The position numbers and the translations under genes were made by a program. 32,507 nucleotides of DNA from Flavobacterium sp. (GTDB taxonomy: Bacteria > Bacteroidota > Bacteroidia > Flavobacteriales > Flavobacteriaceae), in contig NZ_JAIXWA010000012.1 in NCBI RefSeq assembly GCF_027482425.1, positions 1 through 32,507 of the forward strand. Direction: 5' to 3'. Below, one piece after another: positions 14,967-23,376 of this stretch. The notes below the pieces were generated by a model, which did not search any database, was not told the DNA's origin, and was given only the letters and a program-made list of their open reading frames with translations. Position 1 is the first letter of the stretch; the number at the start of each line of letters is the position of its first letter.

Positions 14967-15772
14967 TTGAAAAATTTTGATAGCTTTAAAATAATACCCC
15001 TATTTCAGCTTTTTCAACTCAAAAAGTGTAGAAATTACTTTGAGCATTTTTCATTTTTTAATTCTGCATATAGGCACGAACAAGGACAAAAAGCACTTAT
15101 TGATTTAAACACAACCGATGGAACATTATTGTTTAACGTTTATATAAACAATTTTGGAACGTGAACATACAGTGTTACGGATGATTTTAAAGCGAATTTT
15201 AACAATCCGTTCATCCACGATACGAAGCAATTTTTCAAATTATTAGATACCGAATTTTTCTGCGAAAAGCTGTTTGAAGAAATGAATCGTTTGAACTTAG
15301 ACGATACAGTGAAATTTTTCAATTCCAGAATGGAATTAGCCTTGTTTACAAGAAGTATTTATTTGCTCGAAACCCTTTACTACAGTACCGACGAATTGGA
15401 TAAACTTGTTTTTAAACTTGCTGATTTTATTGAAAATATGGATGAATTAAAGGACGGAACAATTACTAGCAAGCACTTTTTTCCCAGAAAAAAAACTATT
15501 ATTTGAATGCCCTTAAGTGTGTAGCCCCCAACGATGAAAAATTGTTCAAGAAAAGGTTAAACTTTTTAAAAAAAATGAATAATAATGTTCTGAAACTTCT
15601 GGGTGCTATCTTTAATAAATACGTAAGTAAAATGAGCTTCAATTTGATTAATCATCATAATAAAATGCTAAAAAACCTCTTTTTTTATTTTTATTCGTTT
15701 TTAATGGTTGATAACACGGAAAAAGTAACTACTACTGCCTTTAACCGAAGAAATTCTGATTTTCTTCGCTAG
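14967..15772 (+). pseudogene. Broken gene of unknown function
   Basis: Three consecutive frames read as one protein of about 268 codons. The first part (MKNFDSFKII..) runs into a TGA at 15162-15164 and continues in the same frame (TYSVTDDFKANF..) to 15506. One extra base in the run of 8 A at 15488-15495 would join it to the last part (NYYLNALKCVAPNDEKLFKK..) ending at 15772. The lesions are therefore one in-frame stop and one homopolymer frameshift. The protein is helical, rich in F, K and N, with no recognised domain. It is the first gene inside the presumed island behind tRNA-Arg. Confidence 0.6.
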
Positions 15773-15788
15773 CATGCTTTCAAAACCC

Positions 15789-15838
15789 AAAAACTGGAGA
15801 AATCAAACCACTAATTTCCAAAATACTCTCCAGTTTTT
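15789..15838. terminator. Long-loop hairpin, probable terminator
   Basis: A perfect 12-bp stem AAAAACTGGAGA / TCTCCAGTTTTT with a 26-base loop; CCC and GGG just outside could extend it across one unpaired A. It ends with a T-run on the plus strand, behind the broken gene and before the small operon at 15889. Confidence 0.6.
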
Positions 15839-15888
15839 AGGGCTGCTCTCTAATTCATTGGTTTTAATTTTGAAAAAAATAATTAACA

Positions 15889-16086
15889 ATGAGAAGAGAG
15901 CTTGTAACCCAGAAAGAAGTCAGTGAATTATTACGATGTTCGGTTAAAACCATTAGCCGTAAAATTCGTTGTGGCTTTATTGAAACGTTTAAAATGGGCA
16001 ATAAAGTTTTAATTTATGCCGAAACCTTAAACGAAGAGTATTTAAATGCTATTAAACCGAAGTTTTTAAAGAGAGGAAAAGCATGA
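15889..16086 (+). CDS. Excisionase-type helix-turn-helix protein
   Basis: 65 residues. VTQKEVSELLRCSVKTISRKIRCGFIETFKMGNKVLIYAE is the winged helix-turn-helix of the excisionase/MerR-like HTH_17 family: helix, turn, recognition helix, then a short wing. Proteins of this size act as excision or control factors of integrative elements. A -7 box TAATTTTG sits at 15865-15872. The last four bases overlap the next gene (ATGA), so the two are translationally coupled. Its place behind a duplicated tRNA end supports an island origin. Confidence 0.75.
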   Translation: MRRELVTQKEVSELLRCSVKTISRKIRCGFIETFKMGNKVLIYAETLNEEYLNAIKPKFLKRGKA

Positions 16087-16469
16087 GTCTACCAATAAAA
16101 CAGTGTCTAAATATCGAATGCAGAAGAGAGATTAGCACTTATAAATCGGCAAAAAGGAAGTTCTGTAGTGATCAATGTAGAAATCGGCATGGATTCTTAA
16201 ATCGGAAGAGAAAAAACAAGGAAATGGATCGGTTTATACGTGAAATAAAGCAACTTGGAAAGTTTTTACGAACGCTTATTGATGCAAACATTCATCGCAT
16301 TTACATTAAAGATTTTATCCAATCCAAGTTTAAAAACTATAGTTTACCAAAATTAGACTATATGAAAATTGAAGGTAAAATGAAGTATGGATGCAAATTG
16401 GGCTCGGTTTTTCTTGAAGGAAAACAATCCGAAATACAATTATGGTATTACTTTTTTAAAATTGAATAA
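16083..16469 (+). CDS. Small protein with an N-terminal four-cysteine zinc finger
   Basis: 128 residues. C8-x4-C13-x14-C28-x3-C32 at the N-terminus looks like a treble-clef or zinc-ribbon site of the kind found in small DNA- or RNA-binding proteins, and it is followed by an arginine/lysine-rich stretch (NRHGFLNRKRKNK). The rest is alpha/beta with no recognised family. Middle gene of a compact three-gene operon with the HTH protein. Confidence 0.7.
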   Translation: MSLPIKQCLNIECRREISTYKSAKRKFCSDQCRNRHGFLNRKRKNKEMDRFIREIKQLGKFLRTLIDANIHRIYIKDFIQSKFKNYSLPKLDYMKIEGKMKYGCKLGSVFLEGKQSEIQLWYYFFKIE

Positions 16470-16471
16470 CC

Positions 16472-16678
16472 ATGGAATCACGAATTCATGAACAACTTTT
16501 GCATACGAAACTTCTCGCAGAAAAATATAAAAAAAGCCTATGTGAAAACGAGCTGCATGAAGTAAATATAGCAGAATCAAAGTTTGGGAACAACTTACTC
16601 CTGATTGGAGTTGGGATCCTTGTCTTTGGGGTTATTTTTTTACTCCATGAAAAAGAAAAAAATAACAAAAGGGTTTAA
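16472..16678 (+). CDS. Small single-span membrane protein
   Basis: 68 residues: a charged N-terminal helix (about 1-38), one hydrophobic segment (about 40-58, NNLLLIGVGILVFGVIFLL) and a basic tail, suggesting an N-out/C-in or tail-anchored topology. It begins 2 bp after the stop of the zinc-finger gene and ends inside the bidirectional terminator. Function unknown. Confidence 0.6.
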   Translation: MESRIHEQLLHTKLLAEKYKKSLCENELHEVNIAESKFGNNLLLIGVGILVFGVIFLLHEKEKNNKRV

Positions 16679-16701
16679 CACTAATTTAAATGTCAAACCC
16701 T
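16670..16701. terminator. Bidirectional terminator between convergent genes
   Basis: AGGGTTTAACA and TGTCAAACCCT pair over 10 of 11 positions with a 10-base loop. The minus strand continues into a T-rich tract, which suits the end of the gene at 16734; the plus strand side is weaker. The left arm overlaps the last codons of the small membrane protein. Confidence 0.65.
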
Positions 16702-16733
16702 ATTATTGTTTTACTTTCTAAATGACTTTGGTT

Positions 16734-18083
16734 TTATTGATAAATCAAGGCTTTAAGCTCTTCGAGATTTTTAACACCTTTTTTGGTATGTAACCGAATT
16801 TTTTGCCGCTTTTCACCGGGTTGTATTTGATTAAATTCCTCCGATTTTAAGTAGAGGTACTCCCCTTGTTTGGAAACACCCCAAAGCACATTTCCTTGTT
16901 CTCTAAAATAGGTGATTTTATTTAAATCATTACAAGACAAATAGGTCTTGCGCTTTTTATTTACCAAAAATAAGGTGTAAAATTCGATAGGTTTCCCATT
17001 AAAATCCTGAAAATCGGGTACAAAATAATCGGAGGGTATATTAAATAATATATCACAATTGACATAACCAAAATTGTCAATTTCCATGATTCGATTTATT
17101 TCACCGATACTTTCATCCCTGGTATCATATATGATTTTTTTTTCTTCTTTGCTTCTTACATTTTGCAAATGCCTATCTAAATACCGCTTGTATTTTTGCT
17201 GGTAAGTTTGCATTGCTTTCGAATACGCAATTCCTTCCTGAAATGCCAAATAGCAACGACACGATTGTTGGGAAACAACTTTATTTCCAATTTTCAGAAT
17301 GCCTGTTACGGTAAAGGAACCGTCTTTATTACTTTTTAAATCAAAATCGGTAAAATTTCCTTCCGTTAAGCCACAATCGTTGTCAACCGGATCAAACAAT
17401 ACGTTTTCATACTCTTTGACTTCGGGATAGCGTTGGGTTTCATCTTGGATAGAAAAAGCATTCGAACTTGCCAATCGGGGTTTTGATTTTATGAACGTTT
17501 TATCCGATTGGTCGTTCTTGTTTTTTTGTGAAACTACTTCATCTTTTCCGGTGAGTTCCCATGCGTTTGTCGACTTGTTTAGATTAAAAATTCTGTAATC
17601 TTGAGAGCTAGTCCAACTCGCGTATTTCATTTTAATTTTTTGCTCAGGATTTACCAATAAGGTATCATTTTGCTGCAAAGCATTGAGTTCAAACATCCCC
17701 CCCGACTCCATAATTTTGCCCTGATATGTCATCGGTATTCGCGCAACTACATATTCTACAGGATTTGTAAACTTTCGGAATTTTAACGAAACCTTACCCG
17801 TTACTTTTTCACCTTTTGCATTCAAAAAAGCGCCGGCAGGTATGGTCAAGGTTTCACCTGAAGCGGTTGTTATTATTTGTGTCTTGTCAGCATCAACTTC
17901 TATCGTTTCATAGGGAATATCAATCGCATCAAAAAGCGAGTCTTGAATTGCTTTAACAGCAATGGGTTTTGTAGGCACACCTGCACCTTTCTTGGGAGCG
18001 CAACCATCACATTGTGACAAACAAAGTAGGAGTATTACAATACATCCTACTGCAAACAAAATTTGTTTTACACGTTTTTTCAT
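16734..18083 (-). CDS. Exported protein with a ZU5-like domain
   Basis: 449 residues. One N-terminal hydrophobic helix (about 8-22, ending LCLSQCDGC) acts as a signal or anchor; the nearby cysteines might be a lipoprotein site, but the residue before the cysteine is not the usual small one. Residues about 65-165 (TASGETLTIPAGAFLNAKGEKVTGKVSLKF..) match the ZU5-like pattern common in Bacteroidota cell-surface proteins. The C-terminal half has no recognised domain. The KAIQDSL motif just after the leader is shared with the product at 24673. Probably periplasmic or surface exposed. It follows the gene at 18102 after 18 bp, likely one operon. Confidence 0.75.
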   Translation of the reverse strand: MKKRVKQILFAVGCIVILLLCLSQCDGCAPKKGAGVPTKPIAVKAIQDSLFDAIDIPYETIEVDADKTQIITTASGETLTIPAGAFLNAKGEKVTGKVSLKFRKFTNPVEYVVARIPMTYQGKIMESGGMFELNALQQNDTLLVNPEQKIKMKYASWTSSQDYRIFNLNKSTNAWELTGKDEVVSQKNKNDQSDKTFIKSKPRLASSNAFSIQDETQRYPEVKEYENVLFDPVDNDCGLTEGNFTDFDLKSNKDGSFTVTGILKIGNKVVSQQSCRCYLAFQEGIAYSKAMQTYQQKYKRYLDRHLQNVRSKEEKKIIYDTRDESIGEINRIMEIDNFGYVNCDILFNIPSDYFVPDFQDFNGKPIEFYTLFLVNKKRKTYLSCNDLNKITYFREQGNVLWGVSKQGEYLYLKSEEFNQIQPGEKRQKIRLHTKKGVKNLEELKALIYQ

Positions 18084-18101
18084 AAAAAAAATTAGAATTG
18101 G

Positions 18102-18428
18102 TTAAAAATGTATTTGTTGCTGAAAAGATCCTTTGGGCGAGAAAAAAAAAGTTTGTTGGGTTTTGCCTTGAACTATAATACAAACTCGAAAACCGTTCGA
18201 TTTATTGTCCTGGAGAACAACAACATCCGAGATACGGCGCAAAATCAGCGTAAAAGCTAACTTATGTTCTTGATTATTTACGCTGCTTATTAAGTTCAAC
18301 AACGCATAATGCGCAGGCGCTTTTCGAAACCTTACATACCATTGCGGAAAATCGGAAATTGATGCTATAAGTTGCTTCTTTTCACGATTGGATAAATAAT
18401 ATCGAAAAAAACAAGTTAACGTTATCAT
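18102..18428 (-). CDS. Hypothetical protein
   Basis: 108 residues, no signal peptide or membrane helix, with an N-terminal helix and a C-terminal part rich in beta-type residues (RISDVVVLQDNKSNGFRVCIIVQGKTQQTFFFS). First gene of a two-gene minus-strand operon with the ZU5-like exported protein. I do not recognise it. Confidence 0.55.
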   Translation of the reverse strand: MITLTCFFRYYLSNREKKQLIASISDFPQWYVRFRKAPAHYALLNLISSVNNQEHKLAFTLILRRISDVVVLQDNKSNGFRVCIIVQGKTQQTFFFSPKGSFQQQIHF

Positions 18429-18771
18429 TGGTAAGCATTTATTTGAACTTTATATTTTATTCGGAGTTACTTTGATTGCGGTCAGATAATAAACCAAGGC
18501 ATTATATCGTTACCAAGGTGTTCCCTATTACTATTCTGATTTTTGGATTAAAATGTTACTTTAAAAATTGTATATTTTTTTATTAACTTTATTTAAAATT
18601 ATACTCGATTGATATTTAATTAGTTAAGAAATATTTTGTGTGTATAATTCAAAATATTTTTAAAAATATGTAACAAAATGTGCCTGTTTTACTATATATA
18701 ATAAAGGGGTGTTTGTTTTGAACCCTTTTGCTTTCTTTTAATTCTTTTTACTAATCCAAATACGTACAGCT
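18429..18771. other. Divergent intergenic region before the sigma factor
   Basis: 343 bp, very AT-rich, between genes transcribed away from each other. It must hold promoters for both, but I find no clean TTTG-N19-TAnnTTTG. An inverted repeat AAAGGG (18703-18708) / CCCTTT (18723-18728) lies about 45 bp before the sigma-factor ATG and is the only obvious structure; it could be an operator or a short hairpin in the leader. Confidence 0.5.
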
Positions 18772-19314
18772 ATGGAAAATGAAATCATTGCAACGATTGT
18801 TAACGGTAATTTTGAAAATGAAAGTTCAAAGCAATTGCTTTACTTCAATTTGTATGAGGCCAACTATCGACGTGTAAAATCCTACATTAAGTCTAAAGTA
18901 GTACATGAGGAGTCTGTCAATGAAATTCTTAACGATACATTTATCGTTGCTTTTGGAAAATTAAATCTATTTAATCCCGAAAAAGGGAAATTTCCCTATT
19001 GGTTATACGGTATCGCAAAACACAAAATATTGGATTATTACGCAGCGCAAAAAAAATACAGAATGTTTGTGGATATCGATGAAATGGAAGACATTATGGA
19101 TTATATGTATGAAGAAGTAATGCACCTTACCTTTCAGGGTTTAACCCAATATTTAAACGAAAAAGAAGCTTTAATCTTGAAATACCGAGTTGATGGGTTG
19201 AATTATGAGGAAATTGCCCAACTCGTTCAAACCAAAGAAAACGCTTGTCGCACTATGGTAAGTCGTTTATATACCCGACTCCGAAACAATCCAGCTTTAA
19301 TCTATTGTGCATAG
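18772..19314 (+). CDS. ECF-type RNA polymerase sigma factor
   Basis: 180 residues. Region 2 spans about 24-93 (NEILNDTFIVAFGKLNLF.., FPYWLYGIAKHKILDYYAAQKK); region 4 spans about 125-172 (LNEKEALILKYRVDGLNYEEIAQLV..) with the helix-turn-helix and recognition helix NACRTMVSRLYTRLR. Both parts and the length fit ECF sigma-70 factors. No anti-sigma factor with the usual zinc motif is adjacent. The next gene, in the same direction 53 bp on, encodes the membrane-anchored GreA-C-like protein, which might play that role or be a target. Confidence 0.9.
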   Translation: MENEIIATIVNGNFENESSKQLLYFNLYEANYRRVKSYIKSKVVHEESVNEILNDTFIVAFGKLNLFNPEKGKFPYWLYGIAKHKILDYYAAQKKYRMFVDIDEMEDIMDYMYEEVMHLTFQGLTQYLNEKEALILKYRVDGLNYEEIAQLVQTKENACRTMVSRLYTRLRNNPALIYCA

Positions 19315-19367
19315 TTCATCCGTTTACTCTCTTTATTTTTTTATTAACCTTAATCAAACACACTATT

Positions 19368-20300
19368 ATGAAAGCATCATTTTTATTTTTTGTACTGCTA
19401 GCACTATTGATTGGTATCGTAATTTATTTTAATCTTTTGTTTCAAAATTTAAATAAACAAATTCAGGATTTAAAAGATTCAATGGATAAAGAAAAAAAAC
19501 TGCCTCATGATAAAAGGGACGAGACGGTTGATCGAGTTGCAGCAATGAAAATAATCGTAGACCGATTAGAAGCGTTAGAAAACCGTAGCAATACCCCCTT
19601 TGCTGAACCGCAAAAAGAAACTGTAAAGCATGGTAATGCTGTTACTGAGGAATCATTTAATGAACCCGCAGAGGCACCAATAACATATGAGGACGATACC
19701 GAAGCATCAATTACTATTGAGGAACCCACCGAAGCCGAAGCCATAAAATACCAGCAAGTAATGTTGGGTAGTAAAGTAAAACTTACCTATTTGGATTTAA
19801 AAACAACCAAAGAAATTGTTATTTCGGAGGAAAACAATCCAAAAAAAACTAACGAAGTTTTTTATAAAACGGGAATTGCAGCTGCTATTTTAGGTAAATC
19901 GGTTTCGGATATGGTTGAAATACCAATAAACAATACAATTCAAAAAATACAAATAACTGGTATCGACAATTCTGAGGCGTACCATTTGGAAGCAGTACAT
20001 CTTAATGAATTGGACAAAGAAATCGGAACAAAAGACAGCAATTATCAGCACCGGACGATCTTACCCATTTATTTAGAGCCTCAAGGTCCTGAAGTATTTA
20101 AAACCAAGCTTATTGAAACAAAAAAAGCATGTATACAGGTGTTTTATAACGACCGAACCAGGGATACAAAAATTTGGAATGCTCATAATATCACCCCAAA
20201 TTCTGATATCATTCGTAATTTACGCTCACGACCAGAATTTAGATCTGGAAACTGGCAAAAATTGAATATTTCCCATATTAATGTTAAAGTTATTAATTAA
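19368..20300 (+). CDS. Membrane-anchored protein with a GreA/GreB C-terminal-like domain
   Basis: 310 residues from ATG at 19368; the frame is open further upstream inside the sigma-factor gene, but this ATG starts a typical N-terminal membrane helix (about 4-24). A coiled coil follows (26-45, NLNKQIQDLKDSMDKEKKL), then an acidic linker (75-125). Residues 131-199 have the pattern of the GreA/GreB C-terminal FKBP-like domain: VMLGSKVKLTYLDLKT.., NPKKTNEVFY, GIAAAILGKSVSDMVEIPI. The last 70 residues are unknown (..SRPEFRSGNWQKLNI..). Known Gre factors bind the RNA polymerase secondary channel from the cytoplasm; a membrane-tethered version beside an ECF sigma gene is unusual. The domain match is by eye and moderately certain. 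Confidence 0.7.
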   Translation: MKASFLFFVLLALLIGIVIYFNLLFQNLNKQIQDLKDSMDKEKKLPHDKRDETVDRVAAMKIIVDRLEALENRSNTPFAEPQKETVKHGNAVTEESFNEPAEAPITYEDDTEASITIEEPTEAEAIKYQQVMLGSKVKLTYLDLKTTKEIVISEENNPKKTNEVFYKTGIAAAILGKSVSDMVEIPINNTIQKIQITGIDNSEAYHLEAVHLNELDKEIGTKDSNYQHRTILPIYLEPQGPEVFKTKLIETKKACIQVFYNDRTRDTKIWNAHNITPNSDIIRNLRSRPEFRSGNWQKLNISHINVKVIN

Positions 20301-20386
20301 GAATGTTTTCCTAAACACTTATTTATAATTAGTTAATGACATAAATTAAATTATAAATCTATATTAATAACTTAAACCTTACATTT

Positions 20387-20752
20387 ATAAAAACAGTTTT
20401 GATCATTCTATTTGGTTTTATTTCAATTATCATCAACGGGCAATGCATTTCAAATGAATATCTTCAAGGCCGATGGGAAGAGGATAAGGGTATTAACGGT
20501 AATTTCATAATATTTTTTTCTTATGAAACAGATGGAGAATTAAATACAAAAATAATTTCTTCTGCCACAGGAAATGAAATTAAAGTCCTTTCTGCTAGAA
20601 TAGAAGGTGGTGAATTTTATTTAGTTACGTTTAATGAAAATCATGACTGGTATGCACTTAGTAAATATACCAAAATTGATGCAAATACAATGGAAGTAAG
20701 TGTCAAAAACGAATATGGTACAGACAAACTTACCTATAAAAGGGTGCGTTAA
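20387..20752 (+). CDS. Small secreted protein, lipocalin-like layout, possibly ATA start
   Basis: About 121 residues if translation starts at the ATA at 20387, which yields a complete signal peptide (KTVLIILFGFISIIINGQ); the only other start is a TTG at 20399, inside the hydrophobic stretch. The original start was probably ATG mutated to ATA, so expression is doubtful. The mature part begins LQGRWEEDKG and ends TYKRVR. It parallels the cassette gene at 1492 (G-x-W start, VLS block, N-x-W, Y-K-[KR] end). No attC-like sites surround it. Function unknown. Confidence 0.55.
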   Translation: MKTVLIILFGFISIIINGQCISNEYLQGRWEEDKGINGNFIIFFSYETDGELNTKIISSATGNEIKVLSARIEGGEFYLVTFNENHDWYALSKYTKIDANTMEVSVKNEYGTDKLTYKRVR

Positions 20753-20773
20753 TTTTTTTATTTAAACTTATTA

Positions 20774-21763
20774 TCACTCCAACTCCACAATCTCAAACGA
20801 TCCACTACCATTTTCGGGGTGGATTGTTTTGGAATAGGTATTCGAATCAAAACTTACTCCAGGCTCCATAGGATCAAATCCATCGCTATTGCCGTATAGA
20901 AAAGTATTCTTTTTCAACCGTTTGCGGTATACTAATGTTGCTGTGTTGATATTTAATTTTGCTACCAATTCTGCAAGACTGGGTTTGGTTTTGGCGCAAA
21001 AATCTGGACAAAGCGACCTAACTTTTTGTTGGTATAATGCGTAATAAGCTTTGTACTGTTTTTGATAGGTTTGAAAAAACTGAAGGAGGACATTCCAATC
21101 GTTGCCGGACAAACAAATATGCATCGGGATTTTCAGTTGGAGTTGTTGGGTTTCTGGATTGAAAAAGGGAAGTACTTGTTTTTCAAATAATGCAAAACAC
21201 CGATTTAAATCCGAGTATGTAATCAACCATTTTATAACTGAAAATTCATGCGTAGCATCCAAATCATCCCAAACGCTAAGGGCTTCTTGGCAAGCATCTT
21301 TATTGGAAAAATACCCAACCAACGCTGTTAAATGGTAATAACTGCTCTGAAATGCAGCATGGTTTTTATAGAATTTGTACCTTTTAAAGGGAGTATCCAG
21401 AAGCGGTTTAAACGTGGTGAGCCATTGCTGTATGTCGGATACCAAAAAGTAGTAGGTTCCCGTTTTTGTAATTCGTTGAGTGCCTTTTTCCATCGTTTAT
21501 TGAAATCGATATAGACCTTATCGGGAATAAAATTGGCTTTTTCATCGTCATAAAAAAAGGGGTTTTTGCAATTTTCTTCACGCAAAATCAGGTTTTCATT
21601 CGAACAAGCAAAATCATGGCACGCGTACATATCGCCTACTTGACCATTTTGATCTTCATCAATAATCAATGAGAAATGGCTTTTGTTTGCTTCGTCAAAA
21701 AAAAGCACCCCGCATTTACCTTGGTTTGGACACGCGCCTGATTGGCAATGGCCTTCAAACCCT
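20774..21763 (-). pseudogene. Truncated and frameshifted gene with a four-cysteine N-terminal motif
   Basis: Two overlapping minus-strand frames form one protein of about 330 codons once a base is added to the run of five T (plus strand) at 21463-21467, which joins ..KALNELQK to TGTYYFLVSDIQ... The 5' end is lost: the frame opens only at 21763 with FEGHCQSGACPNQGKCG, equivalent to the middle of the gene at 24146, and the MITE-like element begins 8 bp further on. C-x4-C-x5-C plus the cysteine in YACHDF suggest a zinc site. The C-terminal 240 residues are tyrosine- and phenylalanine-rich and unrecognised. Confidence 0.7.
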
Positions 21764-21770
21764 AGCTAAG

Positions 21771-21895
21771 CAAAGTCTCCTGACTAATGTATTGACAATA
21801 TGTGTATCATGAAAAGCAAATTCCTAATTATTATCTTTACAAAAAAATGAAAAATGAAAAATGAAAAAGAAGCTCAAAGTCAGGAGACTTTGAGC
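21771..21895. mobile_element. MITE-like element with perfect 15-bp inverted ends
   Basis: CAAAGTCTCCTGACT at 21771-21785 and its exact complement AGTCAGGAGACTTTG at 21878-21892 bracket about 92 bp with no coding capacity, including three tandem copies of an A-rich AAAAATG unit. The right end is itself a 10-bp hairpin with loop AGGA (21872-21895). The left end abuts the breakpoint of the truncated gene at 20774-21763. No target duplication is evident. Confidence 0.6.
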
Positions 21896-21950
21896 AGCGT
21901 GGGGAATTCGACTAAAAAAACACAAAATAGAAATGATCTAAGAACCAATT

Positions 21951-22391
21951 CTAAAGCTGTATTCTATTTTTGTAATCTTCACTAAAAATTTCACTTTTCA
22001 GCTCATAATCAAAAATAAATTTGTAAAGAACCATTTTTCTCTTTTTATTTTCTGCTTCAAAAGAAACTTTTATATATAGTTTTGAATCATAATGCTTAAT
22101 ATTATATTCAAGTGGCTTAAAACTACTTGGTAATAATATTTCATCTTTAATGTGTTCGTTTGATGTTTTTATGACATACCTTAAAACTTTATCATTGATT
22201 GGTTTAGTTTTTTTACTCTCAATTATATAATTTAAGAAACACTCAACCTTTTCTCCATTAGCAGTTTCAAAGATGAATTTTTTATCATTTGTTGTCACAT
22301 CTTTTAATGTTGCGTATTCATATGTTTTTTCAGCAGCGTTTCCACAAGACAATAAAAAGAACACAGCTAAATAATAAAATATCTTTTTCAT
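21951..22391 (-). CDS. Small lipoprotein of unknown function
   Basis: 146 residues with a lipoprotein signal: MKKIFYYLAVFFLLSCGNAAE, lipobox LLSC with Cys16, so it is probably anchored in a membrane of the envelope. The mature part is lysine- and aromatic-rich with no recognised domain. It starts 17 bp after the stop of the secreted protein gene at 22409, so the two probably form one transcription unit. Both are more AT-rich than the neighbouring clusters, suggesting separate acquisition. Confidence 0.7.
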   Translation of the reverse strand: MKKIFYYLAVFFLLSCGNAAEKTYEYATLKDVTTNDKKFIFETANGEKVECFLNYIIESKKTKPINDKVLRYVIKTSNEHIKDEILLPSSFKPLEYNIKHYDSKLYIKVSFEAENKKRKMVLYKFIFDYELKSEIFSEDYKNRIQL

Positions 22392-22408
22392 AGTTGTTTA
22401 TTTAAAAT

Positions 22409-23257
22409 TCAATCTAACTTTTTAATAATAGAAAAGGTAGTGGTTCTAAATTCTTTTCCTATCGATGTCGTAATAGCCCCTGATTTACTTTTTAAATTAA
22501 TAAAGCAAGTAAATTCATCCCAAAGTCCTTTTGATACTTTACAATAAAATTCTCCTTCTTTAGATGGAGTAAAAAATGAATCTTTTATGTGTGAGCCTCT
22601 CAATGTATTGTCATCAATTATTAAATCAGAAATTAAAGTTATTCCTTCTTCAGTTACATAAATTTTTCCTTTATTAGCTGGATTTAACTTTACACCATGA
22701 AAGGTATAAATGGAAACTTCATATACTCCCAAATAAGCATTTAAGTTTGATAAATTATTATAATTATCAATTTTTTTCTGTATTTGTTCTTTTTTTATTT
22801 TTTCTTTTTCTAATTCTCTTTCTGAATAAAATTTATCACCCCAGAAATATTTGAATTCTCCACTAGGCATAGTGTAATTATCTCTGTCATTTTTTCCTTC
22901 ATAATCTATTTCAATTTTATCAATAACATAATTATTTGTTTTATTTATATTTTTTTTAATTGAACTTATATCATTAGAATTTAAAATAACCACATTTTCA
23001 ATAAAATATTTACTATAATCTGAAGGTATAAGCCTACCAAAATCTAATAATAATGTTTTAGAATTATTTGAAATTAAAATATATTTTTTGAAATTAATAT
23101 CTAATATCTCAAATCTTCCCGAAAACAAATTTTCATTAACTGTTATTTTGATTTCGTTAATATTAAAATCAATATAGGAAGTATTTTCACTTACAAACTT
23201 TTGAGAATTTACTATATTAAAAAACAGAATTAAAGAAATAAATAATACCTTTTTCAT
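22409..23257 (-). CDS. Secreted protein of unknown function
   Basis: 282 residues with a signal peptide (about 1-18, ending NIVNSQ). The mature protein starts with a beta-rich part (about 25-140), continues with a charged helical linker (SERELEKEKIKKEQIQKKI, about 145-165) and ends in a second beta-rich part (about 175-280) containing YLGVYEVSIYTFHGVK and a C-terminal TTTSFSIIKKL-like segment. No family is recognised. Likely co-transcribed with the lipoprotein at 21951. Very AT-rich. Confidence 0.65.
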   Translation of the reverse strand: MKKVLFISLILFFNIVNSQKFVSENTSYIDFNINEIKITVNENLFSGRFEILDINFKKYILISNNSKTLLLDFGRLIPSDYSKYFIENVVILNSNDISSIKKNINKTNNYVIDKIEIDYEGKNDRDNYTMPSGEFKYFWGDKFYSERELEKEKIKKEQIQKKIDNYNNLSNLNAYLGVYEVSIYTFHGVKLNPANKGKIYVTEEGITLISDLIIDDNTLRGSHIKDSFFTPSKEGEFYCKVSKGLWDEFTCFINLKSKSGAITTSIGKEFRTTTFSIIKKLD

Positions 23258-23376
23258 TTGAACAATTTTAGTTTAATCAAAATTACTAATAAATGAGCAA
23301 ATCTTTGTAGTCTATAATTTTATTTATATACCTATATATTAAATTTCAATTCGCTATAAATTCCAATTAAATTATA

